Source of the DNA: Shinisaurus crocodilurus
Taxonomy: Eukaryota; Chordata; Lepidosauria; Squamata; Shinisauridae
Length of the DNA: 64,000 bases
Assembly (NCBI GenBank): GCA_021292165.1
Contig: CM037879.1
Location: 41,012,339 to 41,076,338, forward strand
Direction of reading: 5' to 3'
In this document: positions 39,760 through 52,421 of the stretch, piece by piece
How positions within the stretch are numbered: the stretch's first letter is position 1
How the letters are laid out: each line of letters starts with the position of its first letter
The notes under the pieces: model-generated
Seen by the model: only the letters and a program-made list of their open reading frames with translations
Told to the model about the DNA's origin: nothing
The model's database searches: none
Program-made: the position numbers and the translations under genes

Positions 39760-40354
39760 CAGGGGTCCCCAATGCGGTGCCTGCGGGGACCTCCAATAGT
39801 GCCCATCAAACTCTCCACTCCCTGGCCCCTTCAAAAATTTATTTTTAATAAAAACCTTGAAAAACATTAGGGCGCCAGGTTCTCCTTCCTGTTCCTGCAC
39901 CTGCTGTGGGCAGGCAGAGAAGGAAAGAGTTGCTTTCCAGCCCCACCCAATCTTTTTCCATCCACACTGACCTTTCCCCTTTGTACTCTCTCTCTCTCAC
40001 CACTCCCAGTCTCTAGCCTTGCTATTTCTCTCCCCCAACCCCTTTCCTCACTATTTCTCTCACTTCCCTGTCCCTAGCCTTCTTTCTCTCCCTTTCTCAC
40101 CTCTAGCCTTGCTTTCTCTCCCCTCTCTCCCTTTACCGTGCTATTTCCCCCTCCCCCCAAGTCTCTAATCTCACTATTCTCTCCCCTGCCCACCTGCCCA
40201 CCCGCTTTAGTTCACTTGTGACTAGCCAGGGCCCCATGGCAGCCATTATGTGACTAACCACATTCTCCATAGGAGCCATTTTGTGGTGGAGCCCACAGCA
40301 GTTTCTCAAATTCCTGAATGTGCCCGCAGGTCCAAAAAAGGTTGAAGACCCCTG
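39760..40354. mobile_element. 595-bp non-autonomous hAT element with pyrimidine-rich interior
   Basis: The terminus CAGGGGTCCCCAATGCGG and, on the opposite strand at the far end, CAGGGGTCTTCAACC. Subterminal ggtgcctgcgggg/tgcccgcaggtcc is inverted. Flanks tcttagac and ttttatac agree at 6 of 8. The interior 39950-40190 is a long C/T-rich tract. No transposase. Confidence 0.8.
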
Positions 40355-40362
40355 TTTTATAC

Positions 40363-43253
40363 ATTCCACAGGTGGTGCTGCTTCCAATATAGTCCTGAGG
40401 TGATAGGGTAACATTCTACAGATGCATTTCCCCCAAATTCAGAGAACTTAAGGAATCAGAAGCCTTTTTTCTTTTTTTTTTGGCAGGTAGCCTTTCTAAT
40501 CATAACCTGAACTTCAGAAGAAACTATTGCTGAAGGAAGCAATGGAAATATTGTTTATCCACAGCATTTCTATGTAGATGATTCAGAAAGCTTCCACAGT
40601 ATTACATCTTCCTAAGCATGTTTTAAAACCATATTTTCTTTCTTTCATTCAAGCAATATGTTGATTTCCCTCTGTATTTTATATTTTTATGTTGCAATTA
40701 ACAAGTCTTTAACTCAATCAGAATCATGTAATTTTATGAAAACAGCAACAGAATACTGGCACAGTATCAATGAGTTCCTGCAGATGGCTGTAGAACCCTT
40801 TGGTTTTATCCCTTTTGCATGCAGTTCAGTCATAGGCGGGATTAGAGAGTTAGTATCTGAGGTGGTCTCAGTCTCAGAAGGATAATGTGAAATGGCTAGA
40901 GTTAAGTTCTCTTCATCTCAAAAGGAATAAAAAAAAACACTTTTGGTAAAAAGGGAAATTTAATTTTGTTATATGAGATGCTAGAACGCTTATTTAGAAC
41001 ACAAATATCTCTTTAGATATTTTTGCAGTTTCCTGTAAGTTGTAAGATTAGATGTTTACACTGAACTGGGTGGAACTTACTTCTGTGTAGATTGCACTGC
41101 AAGTATACTAAATGTGTAGACATACTGCATTAATCTCTGCCTTAATTATCTTGACAAGGGGCATACACATATACAATTGTCTTTAAATTCTATATTGATT
41201 ATGTTCCTAATTTTGTAAACAGCCTTGGTTGTTGTTTTTTTTACCTTGAAAGGCAGGGTATAAATGCATTAAATAAAAAAAATAAAGAAATCCCCCATGA
41301 GCATATACCCTGTGTTCAATTTTGATTGCAAGGTTGGTAAAGGTGGCAAAATTCTTGTTACCAGTATAATAAGGGTGGAATCACATTGAGAGAATTCCAC
41401 CCTTAAAAGCAGCCTAAAAATAATTTTAAATACAAACTAAAACATCAGTAATCGCTTGCAACTGCATTTTCATTAATGCTAAGCTGTTAAACCTTGGGGG
41501 AATGCAAAGGCAGGTTCAGCACTGGGGTGAATCTTTGCCTTGCCATCCATTCCCTTTCCTAATTCCTCATAGTTTCCCTCTGTTTTTTGATCCTCTTGGC
41601 AACTGGAATCTGCAAAAAAATTTGCCGTGTGGAGTGCTTTTTTCTACTTCTACAAACCTCATGGTCCCCCAAGTATGTTGATAACTTCCTCTTGTTATCA
41701 CACACAGCTATGAGAACTCAGCACTTGAGTTTGCTATTAGTATATATGATATTTCTACCCCTTTGGCACTGTAAGGCAAGACACAAAATATGTGAAATAA
41801 GGAAGGTATAGTGACTCATGCTATTTTGACTTGTGCAAAGAGGAAAGGGGGTGCTTATATCCCTTGTGGCAAGATTTCTGTAGAGGGCAAAGCACACATC
41901 TTGCCATGGAGTATATATGCAACTCTTCCTCTTCTGCACAAAAGCTGAAAATATGGAGGAAGAAGTGCTATTTCTTCTCGCCCTGCTTCTGTCTCATGAA
42001 AAGGCATTATTTCTTCCTCCACTATTTGTAATCATTACCCATATCCCTCCCTTCCCCCTCCAAATGTTTACTTTCCATATGATAAAGGATCTTATGAAAC
42101 ATTTGAAGAGTAGATAGCAAGGTGACCAGATGAGACAGGACAGTGACTATTGTACCTTCAATACTGCCTTCCTGGTTCAGACCAAGGATAACTCTATATC
42201 AGCAGTCTATTCCTAGCAGCAACCAATCAGACAGCTCTGGAAATACACAAGCAGGACATGAGGATGATGGCCATCTTACCTTGTGTGTCCCAGAATCTAA
42301 TCATCAGAGGTATATTGCTTCTGAGCATGGACACTTCACTTAGTTATTATGTCAAATTGCTCATGATAGTCATATTCCATGAAAGAATTTTGGCAAGTGA
42401 AGGTTTTGTGAAGCTGCACCTGTGAAAATTATTCCTTCTGCACAGCTGTTAGGACCCTCCCCCCATTATATCTAGGCACTCTAGGAAGGCTGGATGGAAA
42501 GGTATCAAGAAAACTAGAAATCCCTGCCCTACATTTCATCAACATACGTGATTGGATGTGGTGGTGTTCAAGTCTATGGTCCCCACGCTCAGCATCAGCC
42601 TCTAGTATTGCAATCAATTCTTTAAAAGCATCTTGTTAAGTTAGGGAATAGGAAGGTCAGGAAAGTCATGCGCTGGGACTACGGCTCCCAGCTCAGTATA
42701 AAATGTTATATTTCCTTTGTCTAGGAAACCAATATGAAGCAATCAATGTCTCAGGATCTGGCACAGGTCTCGTGACTGAGAAATGCTGTTGCTGCTGCTG
42801 CTGCCGCTGATGGGATTTGGGGTTGGGAGAGCTGATGGGATTTGGGGTATGAAACCTAGATAAATTCTGAAAGCCTTCACAAAATGTAGGTTGTTTCTTA
42901 ATTTTGTATATTCTTGAAAAGTTATTTCCAAATAACAATACAAATGTATCTACTGTCTTAAATTTTATTTTTTTCTGCTACAATGAAAACAAATTTAAAA
43001 AATCAGAATTAAAAGCCAGGGTTTGTTCTTGGCTTATGATTCCAGTTTTCAAGGGGAGCAATAAGCCAGGGATCCTGGTTCAGACATAAGCTAAACAGAC
43101 CATGGACAGATGTTTCATGATTTATTTAGCCATTCCTGCTGGCAGAAGGAGCCAAGTGGCAGTGAATGGGCAGCGTGCACCAGCATGCTTGCTCCTTCCC
43201 GATAAGCCAGCATTCTGAAGAATTCTGGTTTATTGTTATGTGCAAGCTGGCAG
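40363..43253. other. Intron with minor repeat debris
   Basis: 41215-41285 is a LINE/SINE 3' tail (cagccttggttgttg, aaggcagggtataaatgc). 42779-42810 holds a short CTG run. 43000-43250 shares gccagggtttgttcttgg and tgccagcaggaggggct-like motifs with 55360-55890, probably a DNA element. No coding similarity. Confidence 0.4.
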
Positions 43254-43362
43254 TGTCATTTTCATTGACACCAGAAGCTGTGATCATCGTCCAGAGTGGC
43301 CGGGTACCGGCTAGATGGGCGGTTTAAAAATACAATAAAGAAAGAAAGAAAGAAAGAAAAAA
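43254..43362 (+). repeat. LINE 3' tail with (GAAA)n
   Basis: gtccagagtggccgggtacc, ggctagatgggcggttt, then a GAAA microsatellite at 43337-43360. The same tail occurs as a palindrome at 57489-57527. Confidence 0.65.
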
Positions 43363-43680
43363 TGGAAGTGGAAATTTTTGAACTCCTCCATGTGGCCTCA
43401 CTGGAGAGTGAGAGAGGAAGGGGAAGTGTATGCACGTAAGGCGCATTGGGGGTTATTCTCATCTCACTAAATTATGGTTTAGCATGATGTTCAAACTGGG
43501 CCATTGTTTCTGGATTCTCAATACTTGCTTTAAAAAGTGACTAAGCTCTCCTAGGTTAAGTTTGCGGACTGGTCTGTGAAAAAGAAAAGAAAAAAAGTCT
43601 TAGTGCTGATTGCTGTTTATAAACAACCTGTTCTGTGAAATTTTATGTCATCCTATTTTATACAGATCTTATAAAATATA

Positions 43681-43812
43681 TGCATATCTTATGATCTATT
43701 GCTCTTTCTTTTCAAGACAGTAGTCTACTTTAAATTTGAAGGGTTTAAAACCCAATTTAAAAGTAGACTTCTATCTTGAAAAGAAAGAGTGGTGATAGAT
43801 CACAAGATATGT
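43681..43812. repeat. Palindromic element, about 132 bp
   Basis: The left arm (tcttatgatctattgctctt, tcttttcaagacagtagtct) and right arm (agacttctatcttgaaaaga, gatagatcacaagatatgta) are imperfect complements around 43747. AT-rich; family unknown. Confidence 0.7.
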
Positions 43813-45518
43813 ATTTCTCTTTTCCCTTCTGCCACATTACAGTTTCACCTATTTAGGTCATCTGTATCAAGAATAATGTGAAAAACACAAAACAAAAGAA
43901 AAAAAATCAAAGAAGAAGGCATAAAACCATGAGAGCAGTGAAGATTTGTCATTCGCAGGTGCAAAAACACGGGAAAGGAAATTAAAATGGTTAAAAACAG
44001 AGATGGTTGATATAGAACAAGTTCCTTGAAATGCAGCATTGTCTAGTTATATTATCCTATAATTCTAAAATTACTGATGCAAAAATAGACACTCTTCCAC
44101 ATGTTATATGTGTGCAGCCCATGTGATGATATACTGTGCCCTTCTACTGCCATTCACATAATGGATTTCTGTTCACAGAGTAACTCGGAGGCAGCCACCA
44201 CAACTGCTTGAATTGAAAGGTAGAAAATACACAATTTATTCTAAAGATGTAACCAGACTGCCGCTCTCTGCACTCCTTGTTAGGTGCTATATTACAAAAC
44301 TGGGCATGTGGGAAGTGTTTTGGGACTGACAGGTAGCATTTCACCTGGGAAGACCACCATGACACTCACAATGGTAACTTGAAATCAACCCCAAGCAGAG
44401 CCCATGTCCGTACTCGTCTTATGTCACTTCCTCGTCAGTGATATAAACCATCCCATCTGGGCTGCTGTAATCCAAACAGTACACTCAATCCCTGAAATAA
44501 GAGATGTTTGGAGATGCCTAGTGCTCGCTGCTTCACATGCCAAATCTCTTTAAAATAATCATTTTTCATTGCAATAAGAGTACCTTGGCCTAGCTTGGAT
44601 GAGCCTCACACACCTTCTTCCATGTTGTGTCTTCCATGTTGCTGGTGTGGACCTTTCCCTACAACTGTACTAGCGAAGAGAAATCTCCTTTGAAACAACA
44701 CTTTAATAATATTCAGGATGGGCAACCTACAAGGCATTTCTTTAAGCAGTCTGGGGCTCCTTAATTTTCAGAGAACCTTCATATTCTATACTCATGGAGA
44801 AAATTTAGAAACATGATGCTTGCTTCTTTTAAACAATCAGAAAAAAAAGAAAGAAGCCCAGATGTTGAAATTTCATGTCTTACTTCTTTGACTGTTCAGT
44901 CAAATCAAATGTCAGAAATCTTATGTATCTTTCATAGCAAAGTTTAGAGCATTGTTGTCTGCAAGTTCTAGTGTGGAATGCTAGTTGCAGTTCTAATGTC
45001 TACAGATGTAATTTTGACAGCTGCTATCTTGGCAAACTGTACATAATTTTCTACTTGTGAGGGTTAGAAACTAGAGAAAGCATGAAATTCCTTATTCAGG
45101 CTGCATACTAGGAACAAATGCTTTTCCTTACATCCAAATCTATCCAAGCCTACTTAGCAAGGAATGACAGTGACTAGTTACTTAAGTTCACAGATTTTAT
45201 AGAAGCAACAAGAGCTGACACCGGTGGCTTCAAGTAATCTCTATGGGGCATGCGGATAGAAATGTTGAAGCATACTAATTACAATGATCAATTATTGGAA
45301 CTAGATACTTAGGCAAATGTTTCATTATATCTCTCTTTGCTTTATATTGCAAACTGAATGCAGGATTTGGCTGACTGCTCCCCCAATGCCGGCCAAGTCC
45401 CTTTCTCCATGCGGAGAGAGTTGCCGACTGCCATGCTTCTCTCAGCACAGAAGAAAGGCAAAATGGCCAGAGCCATGCCCCCTGATGTCATCCAGCCCAC
45501 GGAGGGTGGTTCGATACC
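43813..45518. other. Intron; possible LTR end near 44171
   Basis: Minus-strand AATAAA near 44236 lies shortly before ...ctctgtgaaca at 44171, as in an LTR end, but no partner terminus or duplication was found. 45370-45518 is unusually GC-rich and unassigned. Confidence 0.35.
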
Positions 45519-45526
45519 CCTGCCAC

Positions 45527-46269
45527 CAGGACCGGTGCAGGGCAGTTTGGCGCCCTAGGCTACATTATATTTAGCGCCCCCCCTCGTGCCGTGGGGGGGG
45601 CTCCGGAAAGCAGCCCTGCTCTGCAACCTCCACTGGACACCCCCCCCGCACGCTGCCGCTGCCGCCCCCCCACCTACCTTCCCAGTCCGACGCCTCCTCC
45701 GAAAAGGGACCTCCGCGCTCTGTTTTTCGCCGGGGGAAACCAGAGCAACAGGGCTGTTTAAGCCCTGTTGCCCTGGTACTTCCCGCCAAAACAGAGCGCG
45801 GGTGGGGCTCCGGAAACAGCACGGAGAAGGTAGGTGTCGGGGGGGGAGGCGGCGCGGAGGAGAGTTGAAGCGAAGCGAGGGGGGGAGGTGGCGCGGGGGG
45901 GGAGGCGGCGCAGAGGCGAGGCGAGGTGGGGGGGAGGTGGCACAGAGGGGGGGAGGCGAGGCGAGGGGAGGCGGCGCGAGGCGGCGCGGGGGGGAGGCGG
46001 CGCGAGGCGAGGCGAGGCGGGGGGAGGCGGCGCAGAGGCGAAGTGAGGCAAGGTGGGAGGCGGCGCGGAGTCGAGGCAAGGTAGGGGGGAGGCGCCCAGG
46101 CTCGGCCCCACCACTACTCCGGGCGCACTTACCTGGCTCTCTCGGAGAGGAGGGCGGGCGGGCAGGGCAGGAGCGAGCCGGCAGCGAAGAGGAGCGCAGC
46201 GTTCTGCGCCCTCTTCCGCTACGCGCCCTAGGCAACCGCCTAGTTGGCCTAGCGGTAGCGCCGGTCCTG
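45527..46269. mobile_element. 743-bp GC-rich hAT element with perfect 8-bp TSD
   Basis: Termini CAGGACCGGTGC and, on the other strand, CAGGACCGGCGC. CCTGCCAC is identical at 45519-45526 and 46270-46277. Subterminal gccctaggc and gttggcctagcggtagcgcc match the 165-bp copy at 2430-2594. The interior is packed with GAGGCGGCG/GAGGCGAGG-type short repeats, giving long stop-free frames on both strands that are compositional artefacts. CpG-rich, so it would score as a CpG island. Confidence 0.92.
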
Positions 46270-46439
46270 CCTGCCACAAGTCATACAAAATAGTAAATTT
46301 TCACATAACCTAAACATTTCCTTCTTCATAGACTCAGAAAATTCAAACCAGTTTTTAAATTATTATTAACACTTTAAGCAATTACAAAAATATGCCAAAA
46401 ATATAACCTGAGCTACTTGAAAAACCTCTCAAATTTATT

Positions 46440-46670
46440 CAAAACAATAATTACTGTGTGGTGAAGTGGGTGGGTAGACTGTCATGTTTGGAAGTGGGAA
46501 ACCTAGGTTCAAACCACATTCCACTATGAGGGTCACTGGGTGTCCTTAGGCAAGCTTCTTATCCTAACCCAACCCCCCCAGTTCTATTCCAAAGCTAAAA
46601 TGCTACACTGAGTTCCCTGGCGGAACTGTGGGACTCCAATGTAAATAATATATCAATAAATAATTCACCA
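46440..46670 (+). repeat. Old tRNA-headed SINE
   Basis: aacctaggttcaaaccacat (B box), ggtcactgggtgtccttagg, caagcttcttatcctaaccc and a late aataaataatt tail. Diverged member of the CORE-type family. Confidence 0.55.
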
Positions 46671-46679
46671 AGCAATTTC

Positions 46680-48150
46680 CAATTGTGTTTCTACTTAAGA
46701 GAGACTCTCTGACTTACTTTTCTATCTTTTAGCCCTTGTTAGCAACATGCAAAATAAACCATATTGAATGATGGATAAAGAAAACCACTGTTTCTAAAAT
46801 CAACGCACTTCAGAATATACATGTGGTCATTTTGAACTGGGCACGTGTAATCAGAACTTCATAATGAATTCAGCTATTGGCTTGCCTAGTTCTGAAGCCT
46901 TTCCTCAGGCTGCTATAACAATGACATCATCAGAGTAACACACACTGCAACATCTGCTTTCACACTATTGAGAATGCGATTGTATTAACCAACAAGAGCT
47001 ATGACCGTTCCTTTTTTTAATTCAATGTTAAACAGATGTGATAGAACAATTCAGGCCTGTCAAACTCCTTTCATATAATGCCAGTATGTTAAGACTGGGG
47101 CTTTAATGGTGACACATTTGTTTTATATGGAATAGTAACATAATGTGACTATGAAAAAGCATTTCTCTTGCCAGTAGGCTCTCTCATCTCCATCCACAGT
47201 ACTCTAACACCTCCTAGCTGTTCCAAACCTTAGTCAGAGGCTGTTGGAGATTTACCTGCAATAAAAAGGTAGCAATTTTTTAAGAAGGAAAACCTGCCGG
47301 GAAATGAAGTCCCATTGCACAGTTTTTCTAAATGCATTACACCACCTTGCCTCCAGAGACTCATAAACTTTATGCCAACCAAAAAGACTTTAAAAATATC
47401 TGTATTAGAGTCTTACTGTCCTCAGAAAGGATAATGCATTGTTTTTACTTGCTTCTAATTAGTAATTTAAGCATATGTTCAGCATTTAACTCTAAATGTT
47501 TGCCTTTTCCCCAAGCTCTTAGACAGCTGTCCAAGATGTGAATGCCAGAAAGCATTTAAATATCAACATCTGTTGAATTATGTTAATGTAATGTAATATA
47601 ATTGGGCATGAGTTGGAATTGATCAAAAGTATATGAATTAGACAAAGGCAAATCTAAATCAATATTTTGTTTCACAAACAAGTCAAAGGTAACAAAAATC
47701 TGTTTGTTAATAAACTAACATGATCAGAACACAATATTCAGGACATCCAAGTCCAAAAATTATGATAATATTGAGAAAAAGCAATTATAAAAAGAAATCA
47801 AACATAAATAATTCTTGTAAAAATTATCTTCTACCACTAGTGTTTTGTTAGCTTTGGCCTAGGACTTCATTTGTTTTTAGAAGCAGCTTGTCATATAAAA
47901 CTCTAATTAAAAACAAGTATTATTGCTAAAGAAAAACTCAGAACAGGGACATATGGTTCAGACCTTAGTGAATTAGAAAGTTATTTCAGGATACCATAGT
48001 CTTATTGCTTCAGTCCTCCTGAGAAAACTAAAACCAGAATTTTGTATTACACAGGCTGATGCGGAGACTCTAATAATTGATTCTGCTTCTAATGCTTCCT
48101 TGAAGGCAAAATAACCTTTGTTGATGAATTTCTTAAATTAGACTCTGAAC
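46680..48150. other. Intron without recognised gene
   Basis: AT-rich. No coding similarity. Confidence 0.5.
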
Positions 48151-48155
48151 ATACA

Positions 48156-48432
48156 GGGCAGTGTCCAATGCTGCCCAGGAGCCAGAAAAACCCACCACCA
48201 GTACAGCAGAAAGCTAGCAGTTCCTAAAGCAATTGGAAATGAGCCAAAACACTAGATTCTGGAACGGAGCAGGTAGCAAAGCTCACAGAAGGAAGCTTCA
48301 CTGACCTGAGCTGTTCCAGAAATGAGTGTTTTAGCTTGTTTCTGGGGCAGTTTTAGGAAGTGCTAGCTTCCTGTTGCGCTGGCGGTTGGTCCCGCAGGTG
48401 CAATAGAAAAGGCAGAGCAGAGGATACTGCCC
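48156..48432. repeat. Inverted-repeat MITE, about 277 bp
   Basis: gggcagtgtccaatgctgcc and the far end cagaggatactgccc are inverted. The inner arms agctagcagttcctaaagc and ttttaggaagtgctagct are also complementary. No target duplication found. Confidence 0.65.
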
Positions 48433-49282
48433 ATAAAGTTCATATCGAATATTTTTTAAAATACAACTTTATATAATGCTGATTTAGAAAATTACCTTTA
48501 TCCGCTGAGAAGCTATTTTTGATAGAAAAATCCATACTAGATGCCTAGCAAGCTATTATTAAATTGAGTGTTTAAAAATACCTTAATGGTAACAGTGAAA
48601 GGAAAAATGAATGAAAATGAATGAAAATGGAAGAAAAATCTGCAAAAGCTTTACAGCCAAGTTGTGTAAAAGGATCAACTTCACAGCTCAGTGACTTCAG
48701 GACGAAAAAAAATGCACATGTTATGTAGAACAAATGTCCAGCATAACTCACTAGAAAAACAACAACTGTGCAGACTTTGAAGTCTATGAAATGCTACCAT
48801 GATAATTAAAACTCTGCACAAACTTTCTAATCTTCTGAGTGCTATGGGGATGTAGTTCTCTGTTTCTCCCTGCACAATCATCTTCCCTTCTTCTCAATAG
48901 TTTTGAATAAATAATTTAAAAAACCTACTAAATAATTACAACAGTAAACCTGTAGCAAAGCAGTTGAGGTAGTATTGCCCGTGGGCCACATCTGACAAAG
49001 ACTGAAGGACTGTATCCAATTAGCACTTTCCACTAATGGAACAGCTTCTGTCAGCAGAACCGGGGGGGGGGGGTAATTCCCTCTTCTCCCACAGCTGACC
49101 CTCAATTGGGGGAGCATGGGGGCTGCAGGAGGAGGAGGGAAGGGAAAATTCTCCTGTGTGATCAGGAGTGCTCATGCAAGATTGGAAGCTTGCCCATAGC
49201 TACCTAAGGATTTTTTTGTTCAGTGTGGAAGCCCATATTAGAATCCTGAAACCTGCTTTTTATTACTTTTTAAAAACACATT
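48433..49282. other. Intron without recognised gene
   Basis: No coding similarity. A G-run at 49063-49073. Confidence 0.45.
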
Positions 49283-49365
49283 TTGTATTTGTAGGGAGCC
49301 AGGATTGAACTGGGATACTTGTGGCCTGTATGCTACTGCCCCTTGGAATTGAGCTACTCAGGATC
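49283..49365 (-). repeat. tRNA-derived SINE fragment
   Basis: Minus strand: gtagctcaattccaaggggc (A box), cccagttcaatcctggctcc (B box). Second SINE family, as at 23628-23815. Confidence 0.6.
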
Positions 49366-50982
49366 ACAGTAGAAAAGATGAAAGAGGAAGTATTCTCCTC
49401 TGGCATTTCAGCATGACTGTAACCCCACACCCCATCCCGTTTCTACACCAGCCAGTCAACTGGTTCCTCATGACCTGATTGGCCATACATAAAGAAGTGA
49501 AGACTCAGGAAAAAATAAAAAAAAAATCAGGAAAAAAATCGGGGGGGGAAAGAGTTTTGGGAGGGGGGAATTCCCCCAAGGACCTTTTTGGTTTTCCCCA
49601 CCAAAACTGAATAATTTTGGATTATGAAATATTTTATTTTAGAATGATGAATAAAATGTTTAAGACAAGGTGTTACTATATTGCTATCCAGCCTTTACTT
49701 TTACAAAATGATTTCTAAAAACTATGAAATAGGAAGACATTTATAGGAAGACCAGAGATCTAAAATTTCTGGAAATTTTGAAGACATGGGGATTTTTTTT
49801 AAATCCTCTCGCTAACATTTGCAGCATAGTTATTTCTTCCATTCCTTATTAAAATAATTGATCAAATATATCACTTACTGATAGGGATGCTCCAAGTCAT
49901 GCTCAGTTTCCCAAAATGTGACTAGAGTTACAAATCATAATATGTGAAGAAAATGTGCATTCTCAACAGTTTGGGTTTTGTTCTATACAGTCCTGTGTTT
50001 CTGGGCTTGTTCTGGTTTGATGCAATAGCAGTCAGTGAAGGTAGTTCTAAAATCCACATGTGAGAGAAACACTGGGCACAGTCGCACGTCATGACAACCC
50101 ACCCTGGCAATAAGCCACGTTGGGTTGGTTGTTGGCAAAACAACCCATGGTGCACCCAACAGACGATCAGGCTCATAGTGAGTTGTTGTCCCCCTCCCTC
50201 CTCCCTTGGTCCTCCCATGGGTATCTCAGGGGACACTGTGGGAAGACAGAGTTGCCTCCCCCTTCCCTGCCGCAATCATGAGCTGTTTTGGGCTCACCAT
50301 GGCTTTTTTTCTCTTTAAACTTTTTCTTCTTGAGATCATGAAAGCTGGCTGTCAAGCTGGCTTTTGTGATACCTGTCTTAACAGCTATGGACACTCCCTT
50401 CAAAGTGCCCCAGTGGCACCTTGGAGGGACTGCCCACGGTTGCAAAACTTTTAAAAAACAATTTTTGTCCACCCTAATTTTTGCAAATATTTGCGATTAA
50501 AAAAATAATCAATTATCCACACTTGTGCATCTATGGATGTTAGGAGTTGTGTGGGTGTGGGAATGGGGAGCCTTGGGAGGGCAATGTGCAGAGGGGTGCT
50601 TGCTGGCAAAATCCAGCAGGTACCCACCTTGGGCATTGCCCCACAGAGGCTGCAGGTAAATTTATTTTCCCCTTTGCCTACATCTGACAGCTGTCAAAAG
50701 GCGAGCTATCAAATGTAACCAAAGGTGTGAGTAATCTTACCTCGCAAAAAGGAGGTGGCAGCTTGTTCACCACCTTTGCGGCAAGATCCTCAGGGTTTTT
50801 TGGGGGGGCTCATGTGTCCTAATAGTGCCCTCACTTTTGCATGTGTTCCCAAGATTCTAACACTTCAGGAATGTGCAAAAGTGTGAGCCACTCCATTTAT
50901 TGAAGTAGTTACTTTTGACAGTTGTCAAAGGTAAAGTCCATATTTCAAGTGGGATTTAGAAAGCGTTTAAAAAAATTGTTTG
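49366..50982. other. Intron; possible inverted-repeat element at 50075-50300
   Basis: cgtcatgacaacccaccctg and gttgttggcaaaacaaccca recall the element at 37880-38505 and sequence near 63345-63480. Ends not fixed. No coding similarity. Confidence 0.35.
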
Positions 50983-50986
50983 GTAG

Positions 50987-52417
50987 TGTTAGAGAAATAG
51001 GCCTGGGGCATATACAGAGAGCTCTTGCCTTTCACGTGTAAACAGGCCCAAAGAAATAACATGCATGGTAAAGCAAAAAGCCTAATTTTAAAATGAACAA
51101 TTCTACTGCTCCACACACTCCTGGCCAAATGCCTGCAGAAGTGCTATCAATTGGCCACACGCCCAGACTATGTTCCCCAAAGGAATGTCTGGTCTGTCCC
51201 AAGTAACCCTGAAGAAGAAGATACTTTGGAGAAGATACTTTAGAGAAGAACAATAGAACCTTGTTAGCAAAATTCCTTTGCTAATGCAGAAGAGCTGTTT
51301 CCAGGCAAACGAGACACAGAATGGACTCTTAAAATCCATAATAGTAATAATGACCCAGTCAGGCCAAAACACCTAGGAGACCCCAGGTGAGAAAGGCATT
51401 GTCCATTCACATAGACCACATACAAGAATAACAGAGCACCTGTCTGACATACAAAGGTTCCTAGAGTCACCTGCCTCCAGCAAAGGGCCCCAGTTTCAAG
51501 TCTGAAACCCTAAAAGATCAGTGTGACCTGGCATGATAGAAGTCTGAGTTAAAAAGCTGCACAGAAGACCAAATCCTATGCATGTTTAGACAAACAGAAA
51601 GGTCCTGCAAGACCCAGCATTTCCTGGCCAGCAAGAGTGACATTAGGGAACAGTCCACACACAGACTAAAGACCCCAAAGATTCCTGAAAGACCACCTTG
51701 CTGTCCATAGGCATTCGTTAAGGTAAAAATCCAGAAGCCCCAAGAATTCCGTTGCACCCCCACTAATTGACCTAGATTCTGCCCGCATACCATTTTCCAC
51801 TGCACCTGCTTTGTTTATCTGCTTTTGTTGTTCCAGACAGAGAACCTTGAAGGTCTGCTTTGTATTGTATTCTTTGTTCTGAATTGTATGCTTGGCCGCC
51901 ATATTTTTGCCTTAGTTGTTATCTAGTCTCAAAAGCCTATTCCTAGGTGCCAAATCCCAAAATACAAGCAAGAGAAGAGTCCCTTTGATTGATAAGATGT
52001 ACCAAGAGTAGCAGGCCCGATATCTTGGGTGACCTAAGAGCTCATGAGAAACCACAGCTTAGCCAAGAAGAAGATGGCCAGGTGCCCTTCTATCTAACTG
52101 GAAATTAAAACTTGCCATATTCAGAGAAATGCATCTGATTGGTTGTCGTCATATACGGAAAACTGTATCTAATTGGTTGGCACGGTTTAATGACTGTATC
52201 TGATTCGCTAAAAACCCACCCATGATTGTAAAGTGTATAAGAATGCTTGCCTGCCTGCCCCACTGTTCTTTGTCCAGCTTTCATTTGGGCACGCGACCCA
52301 GCTGGTCCTTTTTGCGCAGAAATAAAACTTTGAAAAACTCACTACTGGTGTGGGCTGCTTCCCTTCCTCTGAGCAATTGGGTTCTCTAGAGAGAAGACTC
52401 ATAGCATTTTTGCAACA
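50987..52417 (+). mobile_element. 1431-bp solo LTR with perfect 4-bp TSD
   Basis: Starts TGTTAGAGAAATAGGCC and ends GCAACA (TGTT...AACA). GTAG is present on both sides (50983-50986, 52418-52421). A TATAA box lies at 52236-52240 and a poly(A) signal AATAAA at 52321-52326, in the expected U3-R order. No internal genes remain. At 51566-51604 the U3 contains one end of the Harbinger-like MITE (aatcctatgcatgtttagac). Confidence 0.88.
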
Positions 52418-52421
52418 GTAG

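Noticed and set aside
42779..42812. CTG repeat as a disease-type expansion
   Set aside because: Only a few units, interrupted and intronic.
44171..44240. Possible LTR 3' end on the minus strand
   Set aside because: AATAAA is followed by ...gtgaaca, but no opposite terminus or target duplication was found within 1 kb.
45317..45526. Possible exon or processed pseudogene just left of the hAT element
   Set aside because: GC-rich and open, but the peptide is not recognisable and no splice sites or A-tail fit.
45555..46313. Long overlapping ORFs (up to about 240 codons) on both strands
   Set aside because: They are Arg/Gly/Pro/Ala repeats created by the GC-rich interior of a hAT element with defined ends. 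No domain or splice context.
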